A stretch of 14,792 nt of DNA from Phoronis ovalis (taxonomy: Eukaryota > Phoronida > Phoronidae): the NCBI GenBank assembly GCA_028565635.1, contig JAOXYB010030532.1:1-14792 (forward strand), in the 5' to 3' direction. The notes beneath the pieces were generated by a model. It was not told the origin of the DNA. It saw nothing but the letters and a program-made list of their open reading frames with translations, and did no database searches. Both the position numbers and the translations under genes were made by a program. Shown here piece after piece: positions 1 to 8,534 of this stretch (the first letter of the stretch is position 1; each line of letters starts with the position of its first letter).

Positions 1-66
1 GATCCGAATTGGATGTCCGGACGTTTAGCCCCAAGATACGCCGTCCGGTAACCGGACGTTTAGCCA
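1..66. repeat. Short GC-rich direct and inverted repeat at left edge
   Basis: The 14-mer CCGGACGTTTAGCC occurs at 17-30 and again at 52-65, a 35-bp period. Positions 15-22 form the perfect palindrome GTCCGGAC, and 43-57 form a 7-bp inverted repeat around one base (GTCCGGT-A-ACCGGAC). The block is much richer in GC and CpG than the AT-rich DNA beside it. It is cut by the window edge, so it may be the end of a longer tandem array or a mobile-element fragment lying in intron 1 of the OSCP1 gene. The element family is not recognised. Confidence 0.55.
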
Positions 67-272
67 CTCCGTAAAATATATTTATTATTGTTTTGCTGTG
101 TGGGTGCTGTTTAATATATGTATTTGTATTACTTTTATATGTGATCTTTGTCTTATATGTCAATTATGTTTCTTTTTTCCGTATGTATTTTTCGGTTATA
201 TCCTACTTTTTAATAGCCAACTTTCTCTAATGTCTTCAACTACATGAAGTTATGGAGTATTGACCTTAACGC

Positions 273-289
273 TAGTAGTAGTAGTAGTA
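273..289. repeat. (TAG)n microsatellite
   Basis: This is a perfect trinucleotide run of five to six TAG units in the OSCP1 intron. It is likely to vary in length between individuals, and no function is implied. Confidence 0.8.
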
Positions 290-565
290 CTGTTTATAGT
301 ATAGTCATAGTTATGTAGTCGTATCTTTACATGTACATGTGACTGTAGTTTTTCGTTAGCTGACTGTGTCACTTTCTCACTTTCAACTAAGTCCAGTTCT
401 TGTCCTCTAGACGGCTAAAACGCAAAATCAACAGCGGAACCACATAATTGGACTCTCAACTCAGATGATTCTGTCTGGATAGCATAAATGACTAATGACA
501 CTGAGCAAATGACATAAATATCGGGCATAAATATCTGCTTAACAAAAACAAATTAGAATGCATAC

Positions 566-677
566 CCTTTTTGGCTTTTTCCTCTGCAATACTTTGAGCT
601 CGCAGTCTTTGATCTAGAATATACATCATCTCTCCGCCTAAATTTACAAAAAGAAGCGGCAGCGTTTTCAGAGACAT
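566..677 (-). CDS. OSCP1: OSCP1 orthologue, first coding exon (partial gene)
   Basis: This exon encodes the amino terminus of organic solute carrier partner 1 (also called NOR1), 37 codons plus one base. The peptide begins MSLKTLPLLFVNLGGEMMYI and continues through LDQRLRAQ. It matches the start of human OSCP1 almost residue for residue (the human protein reads MSVRTLPLLFLNLGGEMLYI, then LDQRLRAQ). The ATG at 677-675 has A at -3. The exon ends in phase 1 at the donor G|GTATGC; the human residue that follows is Val, which fits a split G-TN codon. Past the donor the reading frame loses similarity. The other exons lie to the left, outside the window. OSCP1 is a conserved animal protein reported to modulate organic solute transport in vertebrates; its role in this organism is unknown. 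It is divergently arranged with the P450 gene, 293 bp between start codons. Confidence 0.9.
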
Positions 678-970
678 GGTGAATATTATTATAGTTAGTT
701 TCTACAGAAGCTTTCGTTGCCAGTGCGAGCCCGCAAATGGAGGGTAGTCACAGGCAGTTATGTGATATTTGTGGACCATTCTAAACGCGCTTTAAAATAC
801 TTTGACGTATTTTAAAATAAATGAAGGGATTCAATATTGATTAAATTATGATAATATTAATTAAGCATCACTTATTTGATTATTTTTTTGATAAATATGT
901 TTCCGCCAATGACAAATATGATTGCCTGTGAACAGGAAGTAAAAATTAGGTCGAAAGGTCATTTGTCAAC
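678..970. promoter_or_regulatory. Putative bidirectional promoter of OSCP1 and CYP39A1
   Basis: The whole space between the two divergent start codons is 293 bp. It must hold both 5' UTRs and, unless there are distant upstream exons, both core promoters. A CCAAT motif lies at about 905-909 (in CCGCCAATGA), on the P450 side. The OSCP1-proximal part (about 710-750) is the more GC-rich, and the middle is AT-rich. There is no convincing TATA box at a fixed distance from either ATG. Calling it a promoter rests on the gene arrangement; transcription starts cannot be seen. Confidence 0.6.
791..816. repeat. Perfect 10-bp inverted repeat in the divergent promoter
   Basis: TTTAAAATAC (791-800) is followed after 6 bp by its exact reverse complement GTATTTTAAA (807-816), with a CpG at the loop edge. 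It lies in the middle of the OSCP1/CYP39A1 intergenic space. It could be a symmetric binding site or simply an AT-rich cruciform-prone sequence; nothing in the sequence decides between them. Confidence 0.6.
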
Positions 971-3900
971 ATGTTTCCAGGTGAAAGCTTGCATCTTGCG
1001 CTTGGAGATTTTGGTTTATATGTGTTGTATTCTGTCGTGATTGCAGTAGTAACCTGGTTTAGCTATTCATGGAAAGTATCGAGAGCTTATCCACCGTGTA
1101 TCAAGGGATGGATACCCTTTTTGGGGTGTGCAATCGAATTTGGCAAGGCACCATTGTGGTTTATCAAATCTGCAAAGTACAAGGTACGAATTTCGATGGC
1201 GTGCATGTTCAAGTAATTATCCAGATTAGTCCTGGCTTCATGTCTCTACTATGACTTGCCTGGGGCGCAGCCGTATGGTCATGGCCCAGACAGTGTTAAA
1301 AACTGTTGAAGTTTTTCCACCCAAAAAAAATTATTTTTGTTGTCTCTTGTACTGTACTCTGTAGTGCTGCTTGAGCCGAGGTAAGTTTTGGAAAAAATTT
1401 TAGTTGAAAAAATTCAACAGTTTTTAATACTATTTAGGAGTCTTGTCTGAAAAGTTATATCAAGGTTTTAAAAACAATATAGACAAAGTATGGAAGGAAC
1501 ATTTTTATAAACCCGATGTGCGATACCCGCTATGCGCTCGAAAAGTTGATATGATTGATAAGGATTTGTTTGAAAGCCGAGATCAGCTTACAAGCTTTTT
1601 AGCTTAAGATTACAGCTGAAGAGGATATGTATGTATATATGTGGGTTATGACTCTACGGCTCTGCCGCAGGCAAGCCATAGTAGGGTCATGTAGCCATAT
1701 GCAGATTATGTAGCCAGGACCATATGCAGATTAGCTGCAGTTACTTTCATCCTAATTAACTGAACCCTAATCAGCGTTATGACTACAGTGGCACCTATAT
1801 AGAGAGATCGAACTAATATGCATAGCAAAATGTTTTCTGCGTACATTTTCGCGTATTTTGTGTTGATATTCTGACAAAGTCCCATAAAACATAATATAAA
1901 TATTTTGTTTAGTTATCTGAACAAATATTCAAGAAATTTCAAAAGTAAAGTTTTACAGCCATAAAATAATGTTAAAGTGACATATTCTTGCTGAAGATGC
2001 CTTTTTATGTTTTAGCATGGACCAGTTTTTACCTTATACGTGGCTGGTAAAAGAATGACGTTTATTACGCAAACTGAAGATTTCAAGTATTTCTTTCAAT
2101 CAAGCAATGTTGATTTCCAAAGGGCTGTGCAACAACCTGTTAAAAACAATGGTGTGTATTTTCATCAAATCATTGTCAAGTTAGTAATATGATAATCTGA
2201 TGAAATTTGAAAGTTTGTATTATGGAAAAAGTAACTTATTTTATTGTTAGTAGCATTATCATTAAATGACCTGTGGGATACATATGATTATTCTTTTAAG
2301 AAATGTATTAAAATAAAGAACATATTACTGCATATAATACTTTCTCGAATCATGCATTTTGAGTCTAGATTTAGAAAGAAAAATTTTATAATCAGGAATT
2401 GTTTAATCTATGTCTATCAGTAGCAATTTGAATTATTATTCTTGTTATTTTTAGCATCAGTATCAAAAGAAGGATTTTATCGAAGCCACACTAAAATTCA
2501 CGACTTGGTTAAGGGACGTTTAGCTGCTCAGAATTTAGGAGTCTTGTCTGAAAAGTTATATCAAGGTTTTAGAAAACAGTTAGATGTCATTAATGTCAAA
2601 GGTAGATGATCTTTTTCAGTGTTTAGTTGCATTTTATACTGCACTCTTGTAAATTAAAAAGAAAGTAATTATGTTCAAATGACATACAATGTAGACACCT
2701 GTCAACAGTACGCGCAAGGTTTTACTATCAATTTTTTTCAACATGAATCTAAGTTGTTATCAATCTGATTTTTCACCAACTGTTTTCAGTACACATATTT
2801 TACAGGAAAAGAAAAAGTAGATTTAATGGATACAATTCGTCGGGCTATGTATGCAGCTGTGATGGATAATTTGTTTGGTGCAGGTATGCTGCCAACTCAA
2901 AACAAGGTGAATAGTAAGAGTATGCACAGAGGTTGCCATATGATGTTTTGCATCCTTAGTTCCATTCTGATTAAAATCCAAAGTTAATTCACCACCTATG
3001 TCAAAAGGTCTGATGACATTATTGTAATAAATGATAACAATTTGATAGAGTCAAAACTGTTAGATACTTGAGGGCTATAGGGGGGTTTTCGCGAGCATTG
3101 TGGTCTGTTAAGTCCGAGCCACGAGCATCCATTGACTCTTAATTGCGAGCATCAAGCTTTTTCCTTTTGATGACCTTTTTTTTTAATTTGCCCTGAGCAT
3201 TTGCAATTTTTAAGTGCAAGCATTGCACTCTGGGATGGACCCCCTAACCCCTCAAATTTTGAATTGTTTGTAAGTCTTATTATTGCGTACATAAAAGATC
3301 TTACTACACTTTGGGTGCTTCAGCAAGACACAGATTCAAGAAGTAATAATGACTAACAATCTAATTGTACTTGCAGGAGAAATTACAAGAATTAACAGAT
3401 CATTTTGTTCTATATGATGATCAATTTGAGTATGGTTCACAACTACCAGAGTTTTTTCTCAAGTAAGTATTTTGCTGTATTGTTGTTGTAACAGCATCTT
3501 TAAAGGTGACTGATTGCTGACACATACAAAATATCAGATTCATTAAATGACACTTGTTGTGATTCATACTGTTTTGCTCACAATGGCCACATTTATGTAC
3601 TTTCCACAGAAAACCAGTGGTATACTGTTTTTATGTTGTTTCACCTTAGTATTCTGTATTTTCAGAGACTGGAGTAAATCCAAATGGTTTCTTTTGAATA
3701 TGTTTGCCGATGTGGTTAAAAAGGCGGAGAAACAAAATGAAGAAGAAGTAACCTCCTTTAGATATTCAGCATTTTAATAAGAAATAACAATTTTGTTGTT
3801 TTGTTCAAAATGTCAGATATTAAAAACTGATAGCTGTAATCACTAGAAGCAATACTGATTCCCAATCAGGCATTCCTTCAGAGGAAACCAGCGAAACATT

Positions 3901-6439
3901 TACCTTTAGTTATCAAATATTGTTATTTCAGACACTTTTACAATCGCTAATACAGACGGTTGCTGATAGGGAGTTTGCACCTAATTTTTCTCTGATGATG
4001 CTATGGGCTTCCTTAGCTAATGCAATCCCGGTAAGTAATATGACCCTGCGAGTCTGTTGTTATTTTTTTGTAGTCAGTTGAGTCCATACAATGCAGTAAT
4101 TTACTATTGTTTTATAATGAAGCTATTACAACTAAAGGTGCAATTAAGAAACCACGATCATTATGGTTTTTATAATTTTTAGTAGAATACTGAAATAATT
4201 TCATAAATTTAAGTAGCACATAAGAAGTTTTATTTTAGTAAAGTACATCTTCTGTATACAGGTACTTTTTTGTTGCCACATACTGTTTACCATCTGTATA
4301 TCTGGATTGAAACAATGACCAAGAGACAGGAGTAAATTAATTACGTGTACTGTGATCAATGAGGACGACTCTGTAAATTAGGCTGTGTCATTTGCTTTCT
4401 CTTTTAGATCACATTTTGGACTATAGCATACATTCTGAATAATGAAGAAATTTATACCAAAGCCACATTAGAAATGAATGGAGTACTGGGAAGTAAACCT
4501 AGTAGAGAAACAGGTGATTTACACACACACACAACATTTAACATGAGTGATCTTATTATATTTGTAAGACATCCAAAGCAACAAATAACCTATTTATTAT
4601 CTAATATCAGATACAAATAAAGTGGGATGAGACTTAGAATAGAATAGATTCAATAGAATATATTAAGGTAACATGCCAAATATAGTTAGATTTTATGCCA
4701 AATATCCTTTGCTTAAACATACTGTAATAAAAGCAAATTAGTTTTCAAATAATTTTAATCATGTTAGTGTGCTGGCAAGCAAAAACAATAAAATAATACA
4801 ATTTTTTAACAGCTATCACAGAGCAAGAGTTGAAACAGATGCCATATATCAAGTATTGCTTTCTTGAAGCAATTAGATTACGCTCACCAGGCGTCATTGC
4901 CAGACAAGTTATGAAGTCATTTTCATTGCGGGTAAGTTTTCAAACATTTTATTAATATACTGAAAGTTAGAATTTATTCTGTTTTGTACTGATTGCGTTA
5001 ATTGGTTCCAGTTTCTTTGTCAAGACAATACCATAGGTATAAATAGTGAGCAGAGACCAACTTCCCACTATATGACATAGCGAGTATCGTTATTTTTTAT
5101 TCCTTGTATTTAAATTATTTTACATTTATTTTATTACAGGGATTTACCGTTCCTGAAGGAGATATGTTAATGTTATCTCCGTACTGGGCTCATAGAAATG
5201 AAACTTTTTTTCCAGAGCCAGAAAAATTTAATCCAGTAAGTATACAAATTGTATTTTATTATTCCACTATTCCATATCAATTTTTAGCAGGATTCCTGGA
5301 GAGACATCATTTTACTTATGGAAATCTGAATTCATACAAATACTTACAAAATATCTGTTTATGCAGAGAGCATATTCAACATGAAATATGCTTTAAAATT
5401 ATTTGCTATAACATTTACTCCATGTCTTTATGTTTTGTCTTGTTTCAACAAATAGTATCATTAATAATGATATCCTGATTGTAATAATTATGTTAATATT
5501 TTTCTGTAGGATCGTTGGCAGAATGCAGATTTGGAAAAAAATTTATTCCTAGATGGCTTTGTTGCATTTGGTGGGGGACGTTATCAATGTCCCGGCAGGT
5601 AATTCTCATTACACAACAAAGAAAATAACCCATTGTATAACCCATGTGGCTAGTTGCTTTGATTGTTCTGATATATCCTGCAAAGACGATACCACATGAT
5701 GTACTAAATAAGTGCTTGCAAGTGTGAGACTATTCAGAGTGAAACTTGTTCGAGTTTGATTCCCAAGCTGGTATAAAGTAAGAATTTTTTCCAACATTTT
5801 TGTTACGGATTCCAGCATAAGGTTATTAGAGATGTAGGCATGTGCCTCCCAACTGCTGCATACTAGGTTTCCATAATCGCTTAAAATGTCAGTCACCTTT
5901 TCTAATTAATTCTAGATGGTATGCTTTGATGGAACTTCACATGTTCATAGCTATGTTTCTACATTCCTTTGATATCAAGTTGCTGTCAACTGTTCCACAA
6001 AATGTAAGTATGTACTAGCACTCCTTGTACTGAAAACTAATTTACCACAGTGCAGTGGTATCAAAATGCGTGTATGCAATATACATGCCTGTGAAATATA
6101 GAGGAAATGTTTTGGGAGCACTATGGCATGGCTTTTATTAGTTACTACTTCTGAATACAGGTAACCTTCAAATCAGGTTAGATTATATACTAGTACTTGT
6201 CATACATTTTTAAGTATGTCACTGTGATAAGCCAGAAGAATAGCATGATTGATTTATCTTAAAAAAATTATTTACATCCAATAATTGTATGCCTGCTGTA
6301 GATTATGAATTGTCCTTATAGCAGATCAATTTCATTACAGAGTCCACTACACTTGGTTGGGGTTCAGCAACCAGTATCATCTTGTTATGTACAGATTTCG
6401 CCAAAAAGTATGAACCAGAAGCAACGTGATGGAGATTGA
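971..6439 (+). CDS. CYP39A1: CYP39A1-like cytochrome P450 (oxysterol 7-alpha-hydroxylase family), 13 exons
   Basis: The exons are 971-1183, 2016-2151, 2455-2601, 2806-2906, 3377-3462, 3666-3747, 3932-4030, 4408-4513, 4813-4931, 5140-5235, 5510-5598, 5916-6003 and 6341-6439. All junctions are GT/AG with matching phases, giving 1461 nt and 486 residues (human CYP39A1 has 469). An in-frame TAG at 947-949 and A at -3 support the ATG. Residues about 14-34 form the ER membrane anchor, followed by the proline hinge PPCIKGWIPFLG (near-identical in human). The I-helix reads LWASLANAIP (279-288): it lacks the usual AGxDT threonine, as in the CYP7/CYP8/CYP39 group. The K-helix ExxR is E342-R345, FNPDRW is the PERF-like region, and the heme loop is FGGGRYQCPG with ligand Cys422. 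LHLVGVQQP near the C-terminus matches human. Vertebrate CYP39A1 7-alpha-hydroxylates 24S-hydroxycholesterol; the substrate here is inferred only at the sterol/oxysterol level. Introns of 300 bp or more without a separately listed element are intron 2 (2152-2454), intron 7 (4031-4407), intron 11 (5599-5915) and intron 12 (6004-6340); I see nothing recognisable in them. Confidence 0.93.
1296..1427. mobile_element. Small MITE-like inverted repeat (132 bp)
   Basis: TTAAAAACTGTTGAA at 1296-1310 is exactly mirrored by TTCAACAGTTTTTAA at 1413-1427. The match continues inward for about 10 more bases with two mismatches (GTTTTTCCAC against GTTGAAAAAA on the opposite strand). Both ends carry TTAA, which could be a target duplication, but the inner sequence does not begin with the CCC/CAC usual in piggyBac ends. 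There is no coding capacity. It lies inside the larger inverted repeat and ends 4 bp before the duplicated exon fragment. Confidence 0.5.
1432..1607 (+). pseudogene. Duplicated fragment of CYP39A1 exon 3 in intron 1, with a 57-codon open frame
   Basis: Positions 1432-1470 (39 bp) are identical to 2533-2571 inside exon 3, which encode LGVLSEKLYQGF and flanking bases. In the same frame the copy stays open from 1434 to the TAA at 1605-1607 (57 codons), with a stop just upstream at 1425-1427. The five codons after the identical block pair with exon 3 by mostly conservative changes (RKQLD in the gene, KNNID here); beyond that I see no convincing P450 similarity. An AG at 1436-1437 could act as a splice acceptor, but joined to exon 1 (phase 0) it would shift frame and soon stop. 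It is probably a non-functional captured or template-switched fragment. Confidence 0.6.
3070..3253. mobile_element. MITE-like element with degenerate GAGCAT repeats in CYP39A1 intron 4
   Basis: The ends form an imperfect inverted repeat: GAGGGCTATAGGGGGG at 3070-3085 against the reverse complement of 3238-3253, which reads GAGGGGTTAGGGGGTC. Between them the word (C/T)GAGCAT recurs at 3092, 3122, 3146 and 3194, with CAAGCAT at 3217, so the interior looks like diverged tandem units. The block is richer in GC than the intron around it. There is no open reading frame and no obvious target duplication. It is probably a short non-autonomous DNA element; the family is not recognised. The rest of intron 4 (2907-3376) shows nothing. 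Confidence 0.4.
4521..4534. repeat. (AC)n microsatellite in CYP39A1 intron 8
   Basis: This is a run of about seven AC units, 8 bp downstream of the exon 8 donor site. It is likely to be length-polymorphic. Confidence 0.7.
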
Positions 6440-6539
6440 CCTCAAATGTCAACAATATAGTTAGAGTGGCCAAATTTATATCAAATTTTTCATTAATTCA
6501 CTGTTAAACAGTTTTATTGCAATCACTTAAATGTAAATA

Positions 6540-7260
6540 AGGTGGCTAGTCTCGTTGGGATAACTTGTTCACACTTTATACTTTGAGGTTGATTTTGGAA
6601 AGATAAATGAAAAGATAGACCTAAATAAAAGTATATAGTTTTGGAAAGGTACTAATATAAGAATTATGAACAAATACTTCACTTGTTTTTCAAAAGATTG
6701 TTTAATTAGCAAGGAGGCCATTATGGCTGAAAACTTACTTTTTTAAAAGAAAACTTCAAAAATATAAGTGCAACACATCTATATATACAGATATCAAGTT
6801 GAAACTTGGCCAAAATTTTCTTCCAACATGGATCTCTAATAGCATTTCAGATTTTTAAAATTTAGCTCTGTCTTTAAACATGTGTGTCAGAAAAATTGGA
6901 AAAAAAAATCTGGTGCTGAATTTTGAAGTGTCATGACTTAAATAAATCAAAATTTTAACTATCTGAGACATAATTTTAGAGGTCTCTATTTGAAGTTAAT
7001 TAGACCAGGGTTCAGCTTTGGAACATGGGTGTTGGAACTATTTTTTGAAATTTTTCTTTTCAAAAAAGTAATTTTTTTCTAAAATGGTTCCTTGCTGATT
7101 ACACAATTATGTGTCAGATAGGAAAAGTAAATGTTCATTTTTCAGGTTGTTACCTTTCCAAGAATGTATACTTTTGCTGTGTTATCTTTTCATTTAACGT
7201 CCAAAATTAGACAAGAAGTTTATAGTTCCAATAAGTTGTTCCTAATGGTACTCGCCACTT
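6540..7260. mobile_element. Foldback (long-TIR) DNA element of about 720 bp just 3' of CYP39A1
   Basis: Almost the whole interval is one imperfect palindrome centred near 6900, with arms of about 350 bp. The ends are AGGTGGCTAGT (left) and AAGTGGCGAGT (right, reverse complement). Paired blocks keep the same centre: AAATGAAAAGATA at 6605-6617 with 7183-7195, TTGGAAAGGTA at 6641-6651 with 7151-7161, TACTTTTTT at about 6736 with about 7070. Identity is roughly 70% in the outer arms and lower near the centre (by eye). TA flanks both ends (6538-6539 and 7261-7262), which fits a TA target duplication as in Tc1/mariner-type elements. No transposase frame is present, so it is non-autonomous. It begins 100 bp after the P450 stop codon. 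Confidence 0.75.
6624..6629 (+). promoter_or_regulatory. Candidate CYP39A1 polyadenylation signal AATAAA
   Basis: This is the first canonical AATAAA after the stop codon (185 bp downstream). It lies inside the left arm of the foldback element. A second AATAAA at 7367-7372, beyond the element, could be the original signal. Which is used cannot be told from sequence. Confidence 0.45.
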
Positions 7261-8534
7261 TAAAGTATCAAGAAATAGTATTTAATTATTTTTAATTATT
7301 TTATTTTTGAATATTAATCTATGCATATTTAAAGTTTTTACACAATTATATATAAATAATAGGAAAAATAAAACTGTTGTTCTTGTTGTTCAGCCTATGC
7401 TGGCATCAGCCATGATCTGGGGGGTTATGCATGCAAAATAGGTTTAACACTAACCTGTCAAGCAATATATTGCATTTGAGCCCATTGTGCCTAGTTTGAA
7501 AATATGAAACATAATTCAAAAAGCAAATACTCTATTAACTTTATTGTTTATTTTGTTATACATCTGTATTTGTATGGTTAACAATATACAGCACCAATCA
7601 TAATTAGGCTCTTTGGAAATAGTAACCTTGACATATATTTTCTGAGATATGTGTATACCTTGGTTTTGAATCTCTGCTGATCAGATTCCATTGATCATAG
7701 AATATCTTACTTTGGTGTGACGAAATCTACAATGCGCAATTTTTCTAAATAGGTAAAAACTGGTAGCACTACAAAAAAAAATGTTGGAAAAAGGAAAAGC
7801 AAGTATTTATAACTCAAATTATGGTAGACAGGCTGATGCTTATTTTTAAGGTTATTCATTTGTGATGTGACAAATGCATTTTTTAACTTTATTGATGCAT
7901 TTATACATTAACCAGTCTGTTGAGAAGTAAAACTAGCGTATTAAGCAACAAATGTGGTGCATCCATCTCCTTCCAAAGCACTTTCTTGGAAGTAATATCA
8001 AACGCCACCTAATGATCGTAATGGATGTGAACATTGGCATAGATGCGACATCTCTACAAATTAATTCATAACTTGTCCGGCATCTTAACTTTTATTAATA
8101 TAGTTAGTCGATAATATTGTATAGAATAATGAGAAGGCAATATAAATAAATTCTATATGTTCTTCTCTTTTTCAGGTAAGAATTTGCAATTATTATAGTA
8201 TATAAATACAAATGAACCATTTCTTCTCCTAAGACAATTTGTACACATACACAGACTGTAAAAAGCGTAGCATTTTCATAGTTAAATCAGGGAATTATAA
8301 GGTTTGCATTTTTTTATTAGAATGGTGTTTCTCATTTCTTTCTCTACAAAAATCTGGAAGTTAATCATCTAAAACCAATCATGCTGATATTGTCATAAGA
8401 AAGTGCAGACAATTTTGTAAAAAAATAGACAAAAGGTTTCTTGTATTACGCAGCTTTTTTAATAAATTATAAAATTCTGTTTCAATGTGATTAAAAAACT
8501 ATCAATTTCGGCGCTTCTTAAAAATCTTTGCATG
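7261..8534. other. Intergenic region between CYP39A1 and cathepsin Z
   Basis: This is AT-rich sequence without credible coding potential. It holds an AATAAA at 7367-7372 and the acceptor-donor motif at 8161-8181, listed separately. I see no other gene, RNA or repeat that I can support. Confidence 0.6.
8161..8181 (+). promoter_or_regulatory. Splice acceptor fused to splice donor (TTTTTCAG|GTAAG)
   Basis: A 15-base pyrimidine-rich tract ending in CAG (8161-8176) is followed at once by GTAAGA (8177-8182), a strong donor. Two readings are possible. It may be a zero-length exon, that is, a recursive-splicing site, inside a long 5' UTR intron of cathepsin Z. Or only the donor is used, ending a noncoding first exon that would splice to the acceptor at 8759-8760. 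Both need transcription from upstream of 8161, for which there is no sequence evidence. Confidence 0.3.

Larger units (their letters stand above)
1..565 (-). other. Intron 1 of OSCP1 (partial)
   Basis: This is the part of the first OSCP1 intron inside the window. It begins on the minus strand with the donor GTATGC at 565-560 and runs out of the window to the left. No further OSCP1 exon is visible in it. It holds the GC-rich repeat at 1-66 and a (TAG)n microsatellite of about 17 bp at 273-289; the rest is AT-rich sequence in which I see nothing. Confidence 0.7.
1234..1696. mobile_element. Transposon-like element with 55-bp inverted repeats in CYP39A1 intron 1
   Basis: The arm at 1234-1288 (GGCTTCATG...GGCCCA) is the reverse complement of 1642-1696 at about 44 of 55 positions, counted by eye with no gaps. 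The similarity extends outward with a gap: 1228-1233 (AGTCCT) continues opposite about 1715-1720, where the right side has a short duplication of a GTAGCC...ATATGCAGATTA unit (about 1689-1733). The 353-bp interior holds a second inverted repeat (1296-1427) and a copy of part of CYP39A1 exon 3 (1432-1607). No transposase frame is present, so it is at most non-autonomous. The termini and target duplication could not be fixed. Alternatively, the arms are two opposite insertions of one repeat. Confidence 0.55.

Noticed and set aside
2514-2524. GGACGTTTAGC in CYP39A1 exon 3 equals part of the repeat at 17-30 and 52-65
   Set aside because: It is only 11 bases, inside well-conserved coding sequence, with no extension of similarity either side. 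Chance match.
3547-3777. 76-codon open frame ending after the exon at 3666-3747
   Set aside because: It is CYP39A1 exon 6 read through from intron 5 into intron 6. Only 3666-3747 matches the P450, and both splice sites are clear.
5745-5772. B-box-like GAGTTTGATTCCC in CYP39A1 intron 11 as a decayed tRNA or SINE
   Set aside because: No T-arm stem and no credible A box at the right distance. Insufficient evidence.
5609-5896. 95-codon minus-strand open frame
   Set aside because: It lies wholly inside CYP39A1 intron 11, shows no recognisable domain, and is best explained as a chance frame.
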